A stretch of DNA of 6,236 bases from contig JAFOCZ010000138.1 of NCBI GenBank assembly GCA_017380955.1, forward strand, positions 1 through 6,236, given 5' to 3'. The translations under genes were made by a program, and so were the position numbers. This document shows positions 1-5,439 of the stretch, in pieces (the first letter of the stretch is position 1; each line of letters starts with the position of its first letter). Source of the DNA: Alistipes sp. (GTDB lineage Bacteria > Bacteroidota > Bacteroidia > Bacteroidales > Rikenellaceae). A model generated the notes under the pieces. That model was not told the DNA's origin. It saw only the letters and a list, made by a program, of their open reading frames with translations, and made no database searches.

Positions 1-2
1 AA

Positions 3-386
3 TCACTTAAATGGCATCCAGATAAGAATCCTAAGCTAGATACTACTCGAGAAATGCAGGATATTAATGAGGCTTATAATATTATAGGCAATCCCGAAAG
101 GCGGGCTCGTTATGATCTAGAACTCAAACGTTATTACGAATATCGCGCTCATCAAAGCGATGGTGAGAAACAATATAATGCTAATTGCGAAAAAGGGTAT
201 AAAGTTTATGACGAACAAGTCAAGGATGATATAAGAGAGGCTAAGGCAAAAGCGAAGTCTTTTGTTGAGGATCTTCTAAAGACAAGTAGGAAAGCTATTA
301 ATGGTGCTTGGGAAGAGTGTAAAATATATGTCTATATTGCAATCATAATGACCATCGTTAGCCAATTAATGTTGACTTGTGTGTAG
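3..386 (+). CDS. J-domain (DnaJ-like) protein with C-terminal membrane tail, 5' end outside window
   Basis: The reading frame is open from the left edge, so the gene starts outside the window; the ATG at 54 is internal. The first visible residues, LKWHPDKNP, carry the HPD motif (visible residues 5-7) that defines J domains and stimulates Hsp70 (DnaK) ATPase activity. They are followed by the usual end of the domain (INEAYNIIGNPERRARYD, helices III-IV). After it come a Tyr- and charge-rich linker, a Lys/Glu/Ala-rich probably helical stretch (about residues 65-100), and a hydrophobic segment (about 108-127) ending exactly at the C-terminus, which suggests a tail anchor. The Gly/Phe-rich, zinc-finger and substrate-binding domains of DnaJ itself are absent, so this is a specialised J protein that probably recruits DnaK to a membrane. 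GC is about 36% (hand count), far below the other genes here. J-domain call: high confidence. Tail anchor: inferred. Confidence 0.88.
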   Translation, partial: SLKWHPDKNPKLDTTREMQDINEAYNIIGNPERRARYDLELKRYYEYRAHQSDGEKQYNANCEKGYKVYDEQVKDDIREAKAKAKSFVEDLLKTSRKAINGAWEECKIYVYIAIIMTIVSQLMLTCV

Positions 387-450
387 GAAGTGAAATAAAC
401 ACCTATTGTTGCTTCTTTCAAACTCACAAATTCAAACTATTAATTTTAGA

Positions 451-474
451 TGTGGCGGGCATTTGCTCGCCACA
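451..474 (+). terminator. Stem-loop after the J-domain gene, possible weak terminator
   Basis: TGTGGCGGGC (451-460) pairs with GCTCGCCACA (465-474) over 10 bp, with one G-T wobble and a 4-nt ATTT loop. It lies about 65 bp after the stop codon of the J-domain gene. No long T-run follows on the + strand (only CCGCTTTATT), so termination is uncertain; it may only protect the 3' end. Confidence 0.35.
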
Positions 475-505
475 CCGCTTTATTGAGCCGAATGGCGAAA
501 CCAAG

Positions 506-526
506 TCCCCTGCCAGAGGCGGGGGA
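506..526. repeat. GC-rich hairpin followed by G-runs
   Basis: TCCCCTGCC (506-514) pairs with GGCGGGGGA (518-526) around a 3-nt loop: 9 bp with one G-T wobble. G-runs follow at 531-535 and 537-539. Such short GC-rich palindromes between genes are typical of dispersed REP-like repeats, but only one copy is in the window, so that is inference. Confidence 0.45.
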
Positions 527-540
527 TTTAGGGGGTGGGT

Positions 541-562
541 AAGAAACGACACGCAGTTTCTT
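541..562. repeat. Short hairpin at the left inverted-repeat boundary
   Basis: AAGAAAC (541-547) and GTTTCTT (556-562) form a 7-bp stem around an 8-nt spacer. The right half is the outer end of the left 23-bp arm, so the arm's edge can pair locally as well as with the distant right arm. Confidence 0.45.
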
Positions 563-615
563 TATTTATTTAAGTTTGATGGCCAACGCACAAACACAAA
601 AAAAAAGAACGAGCG

Positions 616-668
616 GGCGTCTCCCGACGGCTCCCTGTGCTCCAGAAACAAATTCTGTAAAAACTACT
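616..668 (+). repeat. 53-bp perfect direct repeat, copy 1
   Basis: Starts GGCGTCTCCCGACGG and ends CTGTAAAAACTACT; identical over all 53 bases to 907-959, 291 bp downstream. Perfect identity in non-coding DNA points to recent duplication or active homogenisation. It contains the small hairpin CGTC-TCCC-GACG (618-629). Confidence 0.9.
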
Positions 669-727
669 TTGTGGAGCGTAGCGAAACACCTTATTCAAAC
701 TACTAACGTTTGCCCCAGCAGGACAGA

Positions 728-860
728 CAATGCGCGGGCGAGCATTGCGTAGCAACAATAGAACGATGGCGGGGAGAATGTAAACCTGTTTACAAAATCT
801 TCTCGCCATTGTTCTGTTGATGAGTGCTTGCACTCATCCGTCAGCGCATTGTTGCTGCGC
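728..860. repeat. Large branched imperfect inverted repeat
   Basis: The outer stem pairs 747-759 with 848-860 (13 bp, one G-T). Inside it AGAAC (760-764) pairs with GTTCT (811-815), ATGGCG (766-771) with CGCCAT (804-809), and GTAAAC (780-785) with GTTTAC (788-793). The 3' side carries an extra perfect hairpin, GATGAGTG-CTTG-CACTCATC (819-838), giving a Y shape. CAATGC (728-733) can pair with GCATTG (742-747) or, extended to CAATGCGC (728-735), with GCGCATTG (844-851), so two folds compete. It could form a cruciform in DNA or a structured RNA; its symmetry does not show which strand, if any, is transcribed. Confidence 0.7.
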
Positions 861-872
861 CAAAAACCGTCA

Positions 873-957
873 TAGTTTTTACAGAAATAAAAAAAAGCAA
901 CAGGGAGGCGTCTCCCGACGGCTCCCTGTGCTCCAGAAACAAATTCTGTAAAAACTA
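873..957. repeat. 14-bp perfect inverted repeat enclosing a GC-rich hairpin
   Basis: TAGTTTTTACAGAA (873-886) is the exact reverse complement of TTCTGTAAAAACTA (944-957). Between the arms lie an A-rich stretch (887-900) and the strong hairpin at 901-928. The right arm is the end of direct-repeat copy 2, so the left arm can equally pair with copy 1 at 653-666. Confidence 0.75.
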
Positions 958-959
958 CT
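907..959 (+). repeat. 53-bp perfect direct repeat, copy 2
   Basis: Identical to 616-668. In this copy the preceding bases extend the hairpin: CAGGGAG (901-907) pairs with CTCCCTG (922-928), enclosing CGTC (909-912) with GACG (917-920) and a TCCC loop. Its end, TTCTGTAAAAACTA (944-957), is the exact reverse complement of 873-886. Copy 2 therefore sits in a nested stem-loop that copy 1 lacks. Confidence 0.9.
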
Positions 960-990
960 AACCCAAACTTAAATAAATGAAGAAACCTAA

Positions 991-1015
991 CTACGTTGTC
1001 TCGTTGCCAACGTAG
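991..1015. repeat. 8-bp stem-loop just outside the right inverted repeat
   Basis: CTACGTTG (991-998) pairs with CAACGTAG (1008-1015) around a 9-nt loop. It begins 4 bp beyond the right 23-bp arm. No T-run follows, so it is not a convincing terminator. Confidence 0.5.
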
Positions 1016-1038
1016 CTGTTGGTTTAACTTGCAAAACC

Positions 1039-1123
1039 TATACCAATAACGAGCATCAGCAGTAGATTATTGCACGATGTTGTTATTTTTGCTGCATTTG
1101 AACCGTTTGCCGTATTTGGTATA
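1039..1123. repeat. Extended imperfect stem-loop beside the AAA+ gene terminator
   Basis: TATACCAA (1039-1046) is the reverse complement of TTGGTATA (1116-1123). Inside, AATAAC-G-AGCATC (1045-1057) pairs with GATGTTGTTATT (1076-1087) with one bulge and one G-T pair. The right arm abuts the terminator stem, so the two hairpins are contiguous. Function unknown: a degraded element or a structured RNA end are both possible. Confidence 0.4.
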
Positions 1124-1157
1124 CAAAGAGGCTAACCACAGCGGTTAGCCTCTTTGT
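1123..1157 (-). terminator. Strong hairpin terminator downstream of the AAA+ ATPase gene
   Basis: A perfect 15-bp stem (1123-1137 with 1143-1157, arms ACAAAGAGGCTAACC and its complement) surrounds a 5-nt loop. It ends 2 bp from the stop codon of the leftward gene. On either strand the 3' arm ends in CTCTTTGT rather than a long T-run, so it could act in both directions and insulate the AAA+ gene from the rightward J-domain gene. Confidence 0.72.
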
Positions 1158-1159
1158 TA

Positions 1160-2866
1160 TTAGTAACCGATCTTCGTGGTGGTCTTGCGGTCCAGGAACT
1201 CGGCGTCGCAGTGGCCGTAGAGTGCCTCGAGCGACAACTCCTCGCCGGTGAGGATGCGGTCTACGACGCTCTTGCGTGCGATGTTCTCAATCTGTCCGCC
1301 ACTGAAGTTATACTTTGTGGCCAATGCCTTGGCATCGTCGTCGTTGAGACCCTCGATCATCGACTTCCAGATGGCGCACTTAGCCTCCATCGTAGGGCGC
1401 TCAAACTCCACCTTATAGAGGAAGCGGCGCTCGAAGGCCTTATCCATATTGCAGGTGAGGTTGGTGGTGGCGATGAGGATGCCATCGAGGCGCTCTATCT
1501 CCTCGAGGATGATGTTCTGCATAGAGTTCTCCATCTTATCCACCGAGCGTGTCACGTTCTCCAGGCGCTTGCCGATAAGGGCATCTGCCTCGTTGAAGAG
1601 CAGGATTGGCGCTACCTCCGACTCCTCGACAAGTTTGCGGTAGCGCGAGAATATCTGCTTGATATTCTTCTCGCTCTCTCCCACCCACATACTCTTAATC
1701 TCGGAGATGTTAACCTGCATAATGTCACGTCCCGTAGCGCGTGCTATCTGCAATACGGTCTCAGTCTTGCCTGTGCCTGGTGCGCCGTGGAAGATGCAGG
1801 CAAAGCCGCTGCGGAAACCCTTCTTCACAAGGTCTGCGCGCACCTCAGCGAAGCGTGCTGGCTGTAGGAGGTTCGTAAGACGCTCTATGGCCTGCTGTTC
1901 GCGAGGGTTGTAGTACATCTGCTTGGCGACGATGTTGTCGTGCGACATAAGATCCTTCGCCACCGCCGTTGTGGTAACACCCAACTCCAACTCTGCGAGC
2001 ATCTTTTCCATCACCCACGGTGTCAACTCATAGCAGTCGCGAATGCGGTTATCGCTATTCTGTGCCACGCGGAAGAGACCACTGCGCAGCAGGTTGTTAG
2101 TGCCCGCCGAGAGGCTCTTACGCTGCTGGCGGTATATCGCCATATTCTCGTACAACTTCTTGAAGTTGCAGGCCTCGATGGTCTCGAAAGAGTCGCTAAC
2201 GACCATATTACAGCCCCACCAGAAGAGCATCTTATCCTCGGTGCTCAGCGACTCCTCCTTGGTCTTGAAGAGTTTCAGGAATGGCATATCCTTATGCTTC
2301 TCCACAAGGTCGCCGATGCGCTGGCAGAGGGTGTTGTAGTCGATGCGACCCTGGCATCGTGACACGACGATGTTGTCGAGTTGCGAGAACCAGTCGTCGA
2401 TGTTGTTGATGACAACCTCCTTGATAACCATCTCGGTATCCTCCTGCAACGATGTCACAGCCTCGGTAGAGACCCTGTAGGTCTTATCGTGGGAGTCGCT
2501 GTCGGTGTTGCGAATCAGGAACTTACGCTTGCACAAAGCGTCAAGTTGCTTGTTGAACTTCATAGCCTTGATAGGCTTAATGCCCAGGCAACGTGCTATG
2601 TCTGAGATGGAGATGCTGCCGTCGTAGTATATGTCCATAACTATGGCATATATCACCGCCTCGGTCTCGGTAAGCGATAACTTGTTTGCGATGTAGGCGA
2701 TGGGGCGTGCCGCAACCTCGAAGATGCGGGGGTTATACTCCGAATCATTCACTACATCAATCACCTGACACACTGCGCTAAGGAGTGTCAACTCCTCGGT
2801 GTTGTCAATCTCTGCTGGGGTCCAGTCGTTGTCCATTGGTCTCATAATCTTACGTCTTGGTTTCAT
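1160..2866 (-). CDS. AAA+ family ATPase with N-terminal winged-helix-like region
   Basis: A 568-residue cytoplasmic protein. Residues about 65-135 look like a winged helix (SISISDIARCLGI, then a recognition-like helix and a basic wing), suggesting DNA or protein binding. Residues about 300-535 form one AAA module: Walker A GAPGTGKT (361-368), pore-loop-like MWVGESEK (393-400), Walker B ILLFNEAD (421-428), sensor 1 ATTN (466-469), arginine finger region FERR (478-481) and a sensor-2-like SGGQIENIAR (522-531). Walker B has Asn425 in place of the usual Asp, but the catalytic Glu426 is kept; from memory this occurs in a subset of bacterial AAA proteins. Such modules form hexamers that remodel proteins or complexes. 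The target is not evident. The ATG at 2866 is chosen as the first in frame; Met8 and Met11 are alternatives, and no Shine-Dalgarno sequence is visible. The gene stands alone between its own upstream region and terminator. Confidence 0.93.
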   Translation of the reverse strand: MKPRRKIMRPMDNDWTPAEIDNTEELTLLSAVCQVIDVVNDSEYNPRIFEVAARPIAYIANKLSLTETEAVIYAIVMDIYYDGSISISDIARCLGIKPIKAMKFNKQLDALCKRKFLIRNTDSDSHDKTYRVSTEAVTSLQEDTEMVIKEVVINNIDDWFSQLDNIVVSRCQGRIDYNTLCQRIGDLVEKHKDMPFLKLFKTKEESLSTEDKMLFWWGCNMVVSDSFETIEACNFKKLYENMAIYRQQRKSLSAGTNNLLRSGLFRVAQNSDNRIRDCYELTPWVMEKMLAELELGVTTTAVAKDLMSHDNIVAKQMYYNPREQQAIERLTNLLQPARFAEVRADLVKKGFRSGFACIFHGAPGTGKTETVLQIARATGRDIMQVNISEIKSMWVGESEKNIKQIFSRYRKLVEESEVAPILLFNEADALIGKRLENVTRSVDKMENSMQNIILEEIERLDGILIATTNLTCNMDKAFERRFLYKVEFERPTMEAKCAIWKSMIEGLNDDDAKALATKYNFSGGQIENIARKSVVDRILTGEELSLEALYGHCDAEFLDRKTTTKIGY

Positions 2867-3174
2867 CGTTAAATGTTAAGTGTTAGTGTGCTATATATCT
2901 CGTTTTCGTCTGTTCGATGGCGCTACGATGCCTTGACTATGGCGCGCAAAAGCCTTGTGCTACTGTTGTGTAGCACTCTGCCTCGGTTGCACCTCTTTAG
3001 GAGGCTCGAGTTATCGGTCATCTAACACCTGCCGACCGAATTTTTTGTTGGTGTTGTTATCTTTAGCGTTGTTGCCGCAGAGATGTGTTGTTAACCCTCT
3101 GTGTTGCTGGATGCGGATGTGGTATGTGGTCTATCATAAGCAAACATTTTTGGGTTAAACTATCTTTCACGGTG

Positions 3175-3182
3175 CAAAATTA
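3175..3182 (-). promoter_or_regulatory. Candidate -7 promoter element for the AAA+ gene, proximal
   Basis: The minus strand reads TAATTTTG, matching TAnnTTTG. A T-rich run (TTTTTTT, about 3199-3205) lies at roughly the -33 distance, though an exact TTTG is missing there. It would start transcription about 300 nt before the AAA+ ATG. Confidence 0.42.
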
Positions 3183-3271
3183 TCGCAAAGAAACGATTAA
3201 AAAAAGTTCGGCACGTTCGAATTTTAAAAACTTTTGTATATTTTACTATATAGCACAATCTCTAATTTCGG

Positions 3272-3298
3272 TGTATTGAAATGTATTGAGAGTCAATA
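3272..3298. promoter_or_regulatory. Possible operator: 10-bp-spaced direct repeat plus inverted repeat
   Basis: TGTATTGA occurs at 3272-3279 and 3282-3289, one helical turn apart. TATTGA (3284-3289) and TCAATA (3293-3298) form an inverted repeat with a 3-bp spacer. It lies between the two candidate promoters. Helically phased repeats can bind a regulator, but the region is A/T-rich and chance is possible. Confidence 0.3.
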
Positions 3299-3351
3299 AT
3301 ATGAGTTGTAAAATACTATTTTCTGTCATACCTGTTTCTCTTCTTCTGTTG

Positions 3352-3359
3352 CAAAGTTA
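3352..3359 (-). promoter_or_regulatory. Candidate -7 promoter element for the AAA+ gene, distal
   Basis: The minus strand reads TAACTTTG followed by CA, a good match to the Bacteroidales -7 consensus. A TTTG lies upstream at 3374-3377, but the 14-nt gap is shorter than the usual 19 or so. Lying about 90 bp after the lipoprotein gene terminator, it fits a fresh start of transcription. Confidence 0.4.
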
Positions 3360-3445
3360 CTCTTCAACTGTGCCAAAAGGTTGCACACCACACACTGCTT
3401 TATCTATATATAACAAAAACACCGAAAAAATTTAATGTATGAGGC

Positions 3446-3482
3446 AAAAAAAAACTGTCGCAACCTCAAAAAGTTGCGACAG
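3446..3482 (-). terminator. Intrinsic terminator of the lipoprotein operon
   Basis: On the minus strand, CTGTCGCAAC (3482-3473) pairs with GTTGCGACAG (3464-3455) in a perfect 10-bp stem with an 8-nt loop, followed at once by nine T (3454-3446). It lies 27 bp after the lipoprotein stop codon. A textbook rho-independent terminator that separates this operon from the AAA+ gene. Confidence 0.95.
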
Positions 3483-3509
3483 CCCTAATAATATATGTGT
3501 CTAAACCTC

Positions 3510-5417
3510 TTAGAACATCACGACAAGACTCTTTGCCAAAGGCTCATCGTTGAAGCAAAGTCTCGATGCCTGCTTTGCTCCCTCGGCGAAGAACTCCTCG
3601 GCAGGTGAGCAGCCAGCCTTTGTGAAGGTTATCTCCTTTGACGACCACACCTTGGTGTAGTTGCCATCCTCATCCTCGGCAACGCCAAAGAAGATATATG
3701 GCTCGCCATACTCAAAGGCATACAACCCCTCAACATCGGCTGGACCCTCGGCCACAAGACCCTCGATAATCTGCTCATAGGTGAAGTATGGGTAGTCCAG
3801 AGCATTCATAGCGGTGTAGTAGAACGCCGTGGCGTTGGCATCTGCATTCGCTGTGATACCCACGATAACTGTGCCCTCAAATGCTGCGTAGTCGGGGTTG
3901 ATGGCAGCAACCGCTGAGCCGTCGTAGTAGTTGCCGATGGTCAACGAGAAGTCGAGGTCGGCATATACGGTGTCGAGTGTTGTGAACTTCAGGCGGTTGA
4001 GGTTTGTTGTAGGAGCACCAGCCTGGCAGCCAAATACCAGCAATTCATACTCGGTGTTAGGCGTAAGGCCTGTTGCGGTGTCCTGCATATTGCCCGATGT
4101 GTACTGCAACTTGAAGTTATTCACGATGTAGTCGATAATATCCGCGTCGCTATTATTCTCGAAGCGTGATGCTGGCACAAGGGTAGCGATGTAGGTGTCG
4201 TCGTTTGTTGTTGCCACCTTCACAGTAGCCTTGCGCGAGTAGAGTTCCTCGACAGAGAGTGTGAACTCATTCGCCGATGCCGCTACGTTACCTGTTGTGA
4301 AGTAGTAGGTCTCGGGTGTGGTGTTCAGCAGCGCCTCATCATCCATACCGAATGCCCAGAGTACAAACTCGGTGTTGGCATCCAACTCCACGTCGAGATG
4401 TGTAGTGCCCTTGTATGCCAACTCGTTGAAAACAAAGTTAAGACCCTGCTCCGGAGTGTCGAAGAATGACGAATATAGTGCCTTCTGCTGCTCCCAGTCT
4501 GCCTCGCACAACTCACGGATAACCTCTGGGTCAGTACCCTCAGGAACGTCGCTTGCCCAGAATACACCAAAGTAGTAGTAACCATCGTAGCCCTTGGGTG
4601 TGATGTCCATCGATACGTTAGGACCATCCACCTTAACGTCGAAGTCGAAGTGTAGGGTGTAGTCGTTAACCTCGGCGGTCTTGATAACAAGACGTGAAAT
4701 CTCGGTCAGAGGTGTAAGTGTCTCGTTGTCGAAACCATAGGCATAGGCAACGTATGTGGTGTTAGGTGTCACGCCTGTGAACTGGTGCGACATCAAATCA
4801 CCCTGATACATAAATGCCTTTGCCGCTACGGTAGCATCCGAACCGAAGGCGTTACCGAAACTCTCAAAAATATCGAGGTCGCTTGCCCACAAAGCCTCGT
4901 CGTTGGTCATAAGGTCACCCTCGAGGATGTAGTCGCCATTGCCGAGGATGAAGACATAAGGCATCTTCTTATCCTTTGGGATGACGTCAAGGGTGATTGT
5001 TGTAGCAGCGGCGTTTATAAGGTTGAACTCGATGGAGTGCTCCTTACCTACGCTCTGCTTAACCTTGATAGTGGGGTTGGGGTATACGCCAGGGTATATC
5101 AACTCAAGGCGGCAACTGCGCTCCTTGGTCTCGTAACTCTCGTCAACGTCGAATGCGATAGCACCATCCTCCACAACGATGTTCCTCACCCAGTCACGCT
5201 CGCAGTTTACCTTTATCACAGCACCCTCTGTAGGGTTTGTCAGTGTGTAGTTTACTGCGAAGTGACCACCGTCGGCAGCCACCTCTACCGTTGTCTGCTC
5301 GAGTGTCAACTCTGCATCCTCGGGTGTTGGGGTGTCGATAGGCTCGTCGCCCTTGCACCCTGTGAGGAGTGCAAGCGCAACAAGCGGACACATTATCATT
5401 AACCAAAAACGTTTCAT
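3510..5417 (-). CDS. BACON-domain surface lipoprotein with FN3-like repeats
   Basis: A 635-residue exported lipoprotein. It has a basic N-terminus, a hydrophobic stretch (5-20) and a lipobox LTGC with lipidated Cys21. The next residues, KGDEP, resemble the Bacteroidota lipoprotein export signal, so it probably sits on the outer face of the outer membrane. Residues about 36-122 look like a BACON domain (ELTLEQTTVEVAADGGHFAV to IKVKQS). About four related units follow, roughly 127-250, 252-378, 381-484 and 486-600. Each has beta strands, a helical insert, and a PNTxY-type turn leading to an FG motif and a closing FTT strand: TGVTPNTTY at 214, DANTEF at 346, TGLTPNTEY at 449, and a diverged YGEPY at 570. 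No catalytic motif is seen; a binding role for glycans or surface partners is inferred from the family. The ATG at 5417 fits the signal peptide, and no Shine-Dalgarno sequence is seen. It is 22 bp downstream of the next gene and likely co-transcribed with it. Confidence 0.88.
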   Translation of the reverse strand: MKRFWLMIMCPLVALALLTGCKGDEPIDTPTPEDAELTLEQTTVEVAADGGHFAVNYTLTNPTEGAVIKVNCERDWVRNIVVEDGAIAFDVDESYETKERSCRLELIYPGVYPNPTIKVKQSVGKEHSIEFNLINAAATTITLDVIPKDKKMPYVFILGNGDYILEGDLMTNDEALWASDLDIFESFGNAFGSDATVAAKAFMYQGDLMSHQFTGVTPNTTYVAYAYGFDNETLTPLTEISRLVIKTAEVNDYTLHFDFDVKVDGPNVSMDITPKGYDGYYYFGVFWASDVPEGTDPEVIRELCEADWEQQKALYSSFFDTPEQGLNFVFNELAYKGTTHLDVELDANTEFVLWAFGMDDEALLNTTPETYYFTTGNVAASANEFTLSVEELYSRKATVKVATTNDDTYIATLVPASRFENNSDADIIDYIVNNFKLQYTSGNMQDTATGLTPNTEYELLVFGCQAGAPTTNLNRLKFTTLDTVYADLDFSLTIGNYYDGSAVAAINPDYAAFEGTVIVGITANADANATAFYYTAMNALDYPYFTYEQIIEGLVAEGPADVEGLYAFEYGEPYIFFGVAEDEDGNYTKVWSSKEITFTKAGCSPAEEFFAEGAKQASRLCFNDEPLAKSLVVMF

Positions 5418-5439
5418 AGTCGTAAGGTTTTATGTTTGA

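Larger units (their letters stand above)
556..986. mobile_element. Segment bounded by 23-bp inverted repeats, candidate MITE-like or invertible element
   Basis: Positions 556-578 and 964-986 are reverse complements at 22 of 23 positions; the only difference is at the eighth base of the left arm. They enclose about 385 bp without a credible gene but with a perfect 53-bp direct repeat and several nested stem-loops. Each arm contains TAAGTTTG pointing inward (571-578 on +, 964-971 on -), which matches the Bacteroidales -7 promoter consensus. Terminal inverted repeats around a short non-coding, highly structured core are typical of non-autonomous elements. I see no clear target-site duplication and no transposase. 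An invertible segment flipped by a recombinase encoded elsewhere is an alternative; structured intergenic DNA that never moves is the null. The repeat pair is seen directly; mobility is inferred. Confidence 0.45.
387..1122. other. Gene-less, repeat- and hairpin-rich intergenic region
   Basis: About 740 bp lie between the end of the J-domain gene and the terminator of the AAA+ gene. Reading frames of up to about 110 codons exist on both strands, but they run through inverted and direct repeats, give Cys/Arg-rich low-complexity proteins and have no recognisable domain, so none is called. What the region does hold is an ordered set of stem-loops and repeats, listed separately. GC-rich hairpins alternate with A/T-rich spacers, as in noncoding mobile or regulatory DNA. 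Confidence 0.75.
2867..3445 (-). promoter_or_regulatory. Long upstream and leader region of the AAA+ ATPase gene
   Basis: About 580 bp without a credible gene separate the AAA+ start from the terminator of the lipoprotein gene. Read toward the AAA+ gene it holds two -7-like octamers (3352-3359 and 3175-3182), a short direct repeat (3272-3289), an AAC-rich stretch (about 3045-3110) and, near the start codon, the stem GTGCTA/TAGCAC (2957-2962 with 2971-2976). If either promoter is used, the mRNA has a leader of about 300-480 nt. Small frames here (up to 67 codons on +) show no domain or start signal and are not called. Confidence 0.5.

Noticed and set aside
377..706. Rightward 109-codon frame after the J-domain gene
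   Set aside because: It overlaps the end of the J-domain gene, runs through the hairpins and direct-repeat copy 1, and its Cys/Arg-rich translation has no domain.
570..833. Leftward 87-codon frame in the repeat region
   Set aside because: It consists largely of the inverted and direct repeats; the translation has no recognisable domain and there is no plausible start context.
616..959. CRISPR-like array
   Set aside because: Only two repeat copies of 53 bp separated by a 238-bp structured spacer, with no regular spacing and no cas gene.
1000..1160. Possible integron attC-like site from paired GGTTAGC/GCTAACC and nearby inverted repeats
   Set aside because: The stem is perfect and terminator-like, lacks the paired R and L boxes with extrahelical bases, and no integrase or gene cassette is visible.
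1154..1867. Rightward 237-codon frame opposite the AAA+ gene
   Set aside because: Antisense shadow of the AAA+ gene, which has full Walker A, Walker B, sensor 1 and arginine-finger motifs in its own frame.
3015..3045. TCGGTC/GACCGA stem followed by six T on the + strand, terminator-like
   Set aside because: Only 6 bp with a loop of about 14 nt, and no rightward gene upstream to terminate.
4785..5402. Rightward 205-codon frame opposite the lipoprotein gene
   Set aside because: Antisense shadow of a gene with a clear signal peptide, lipobox, BACON-like domain and repeats.
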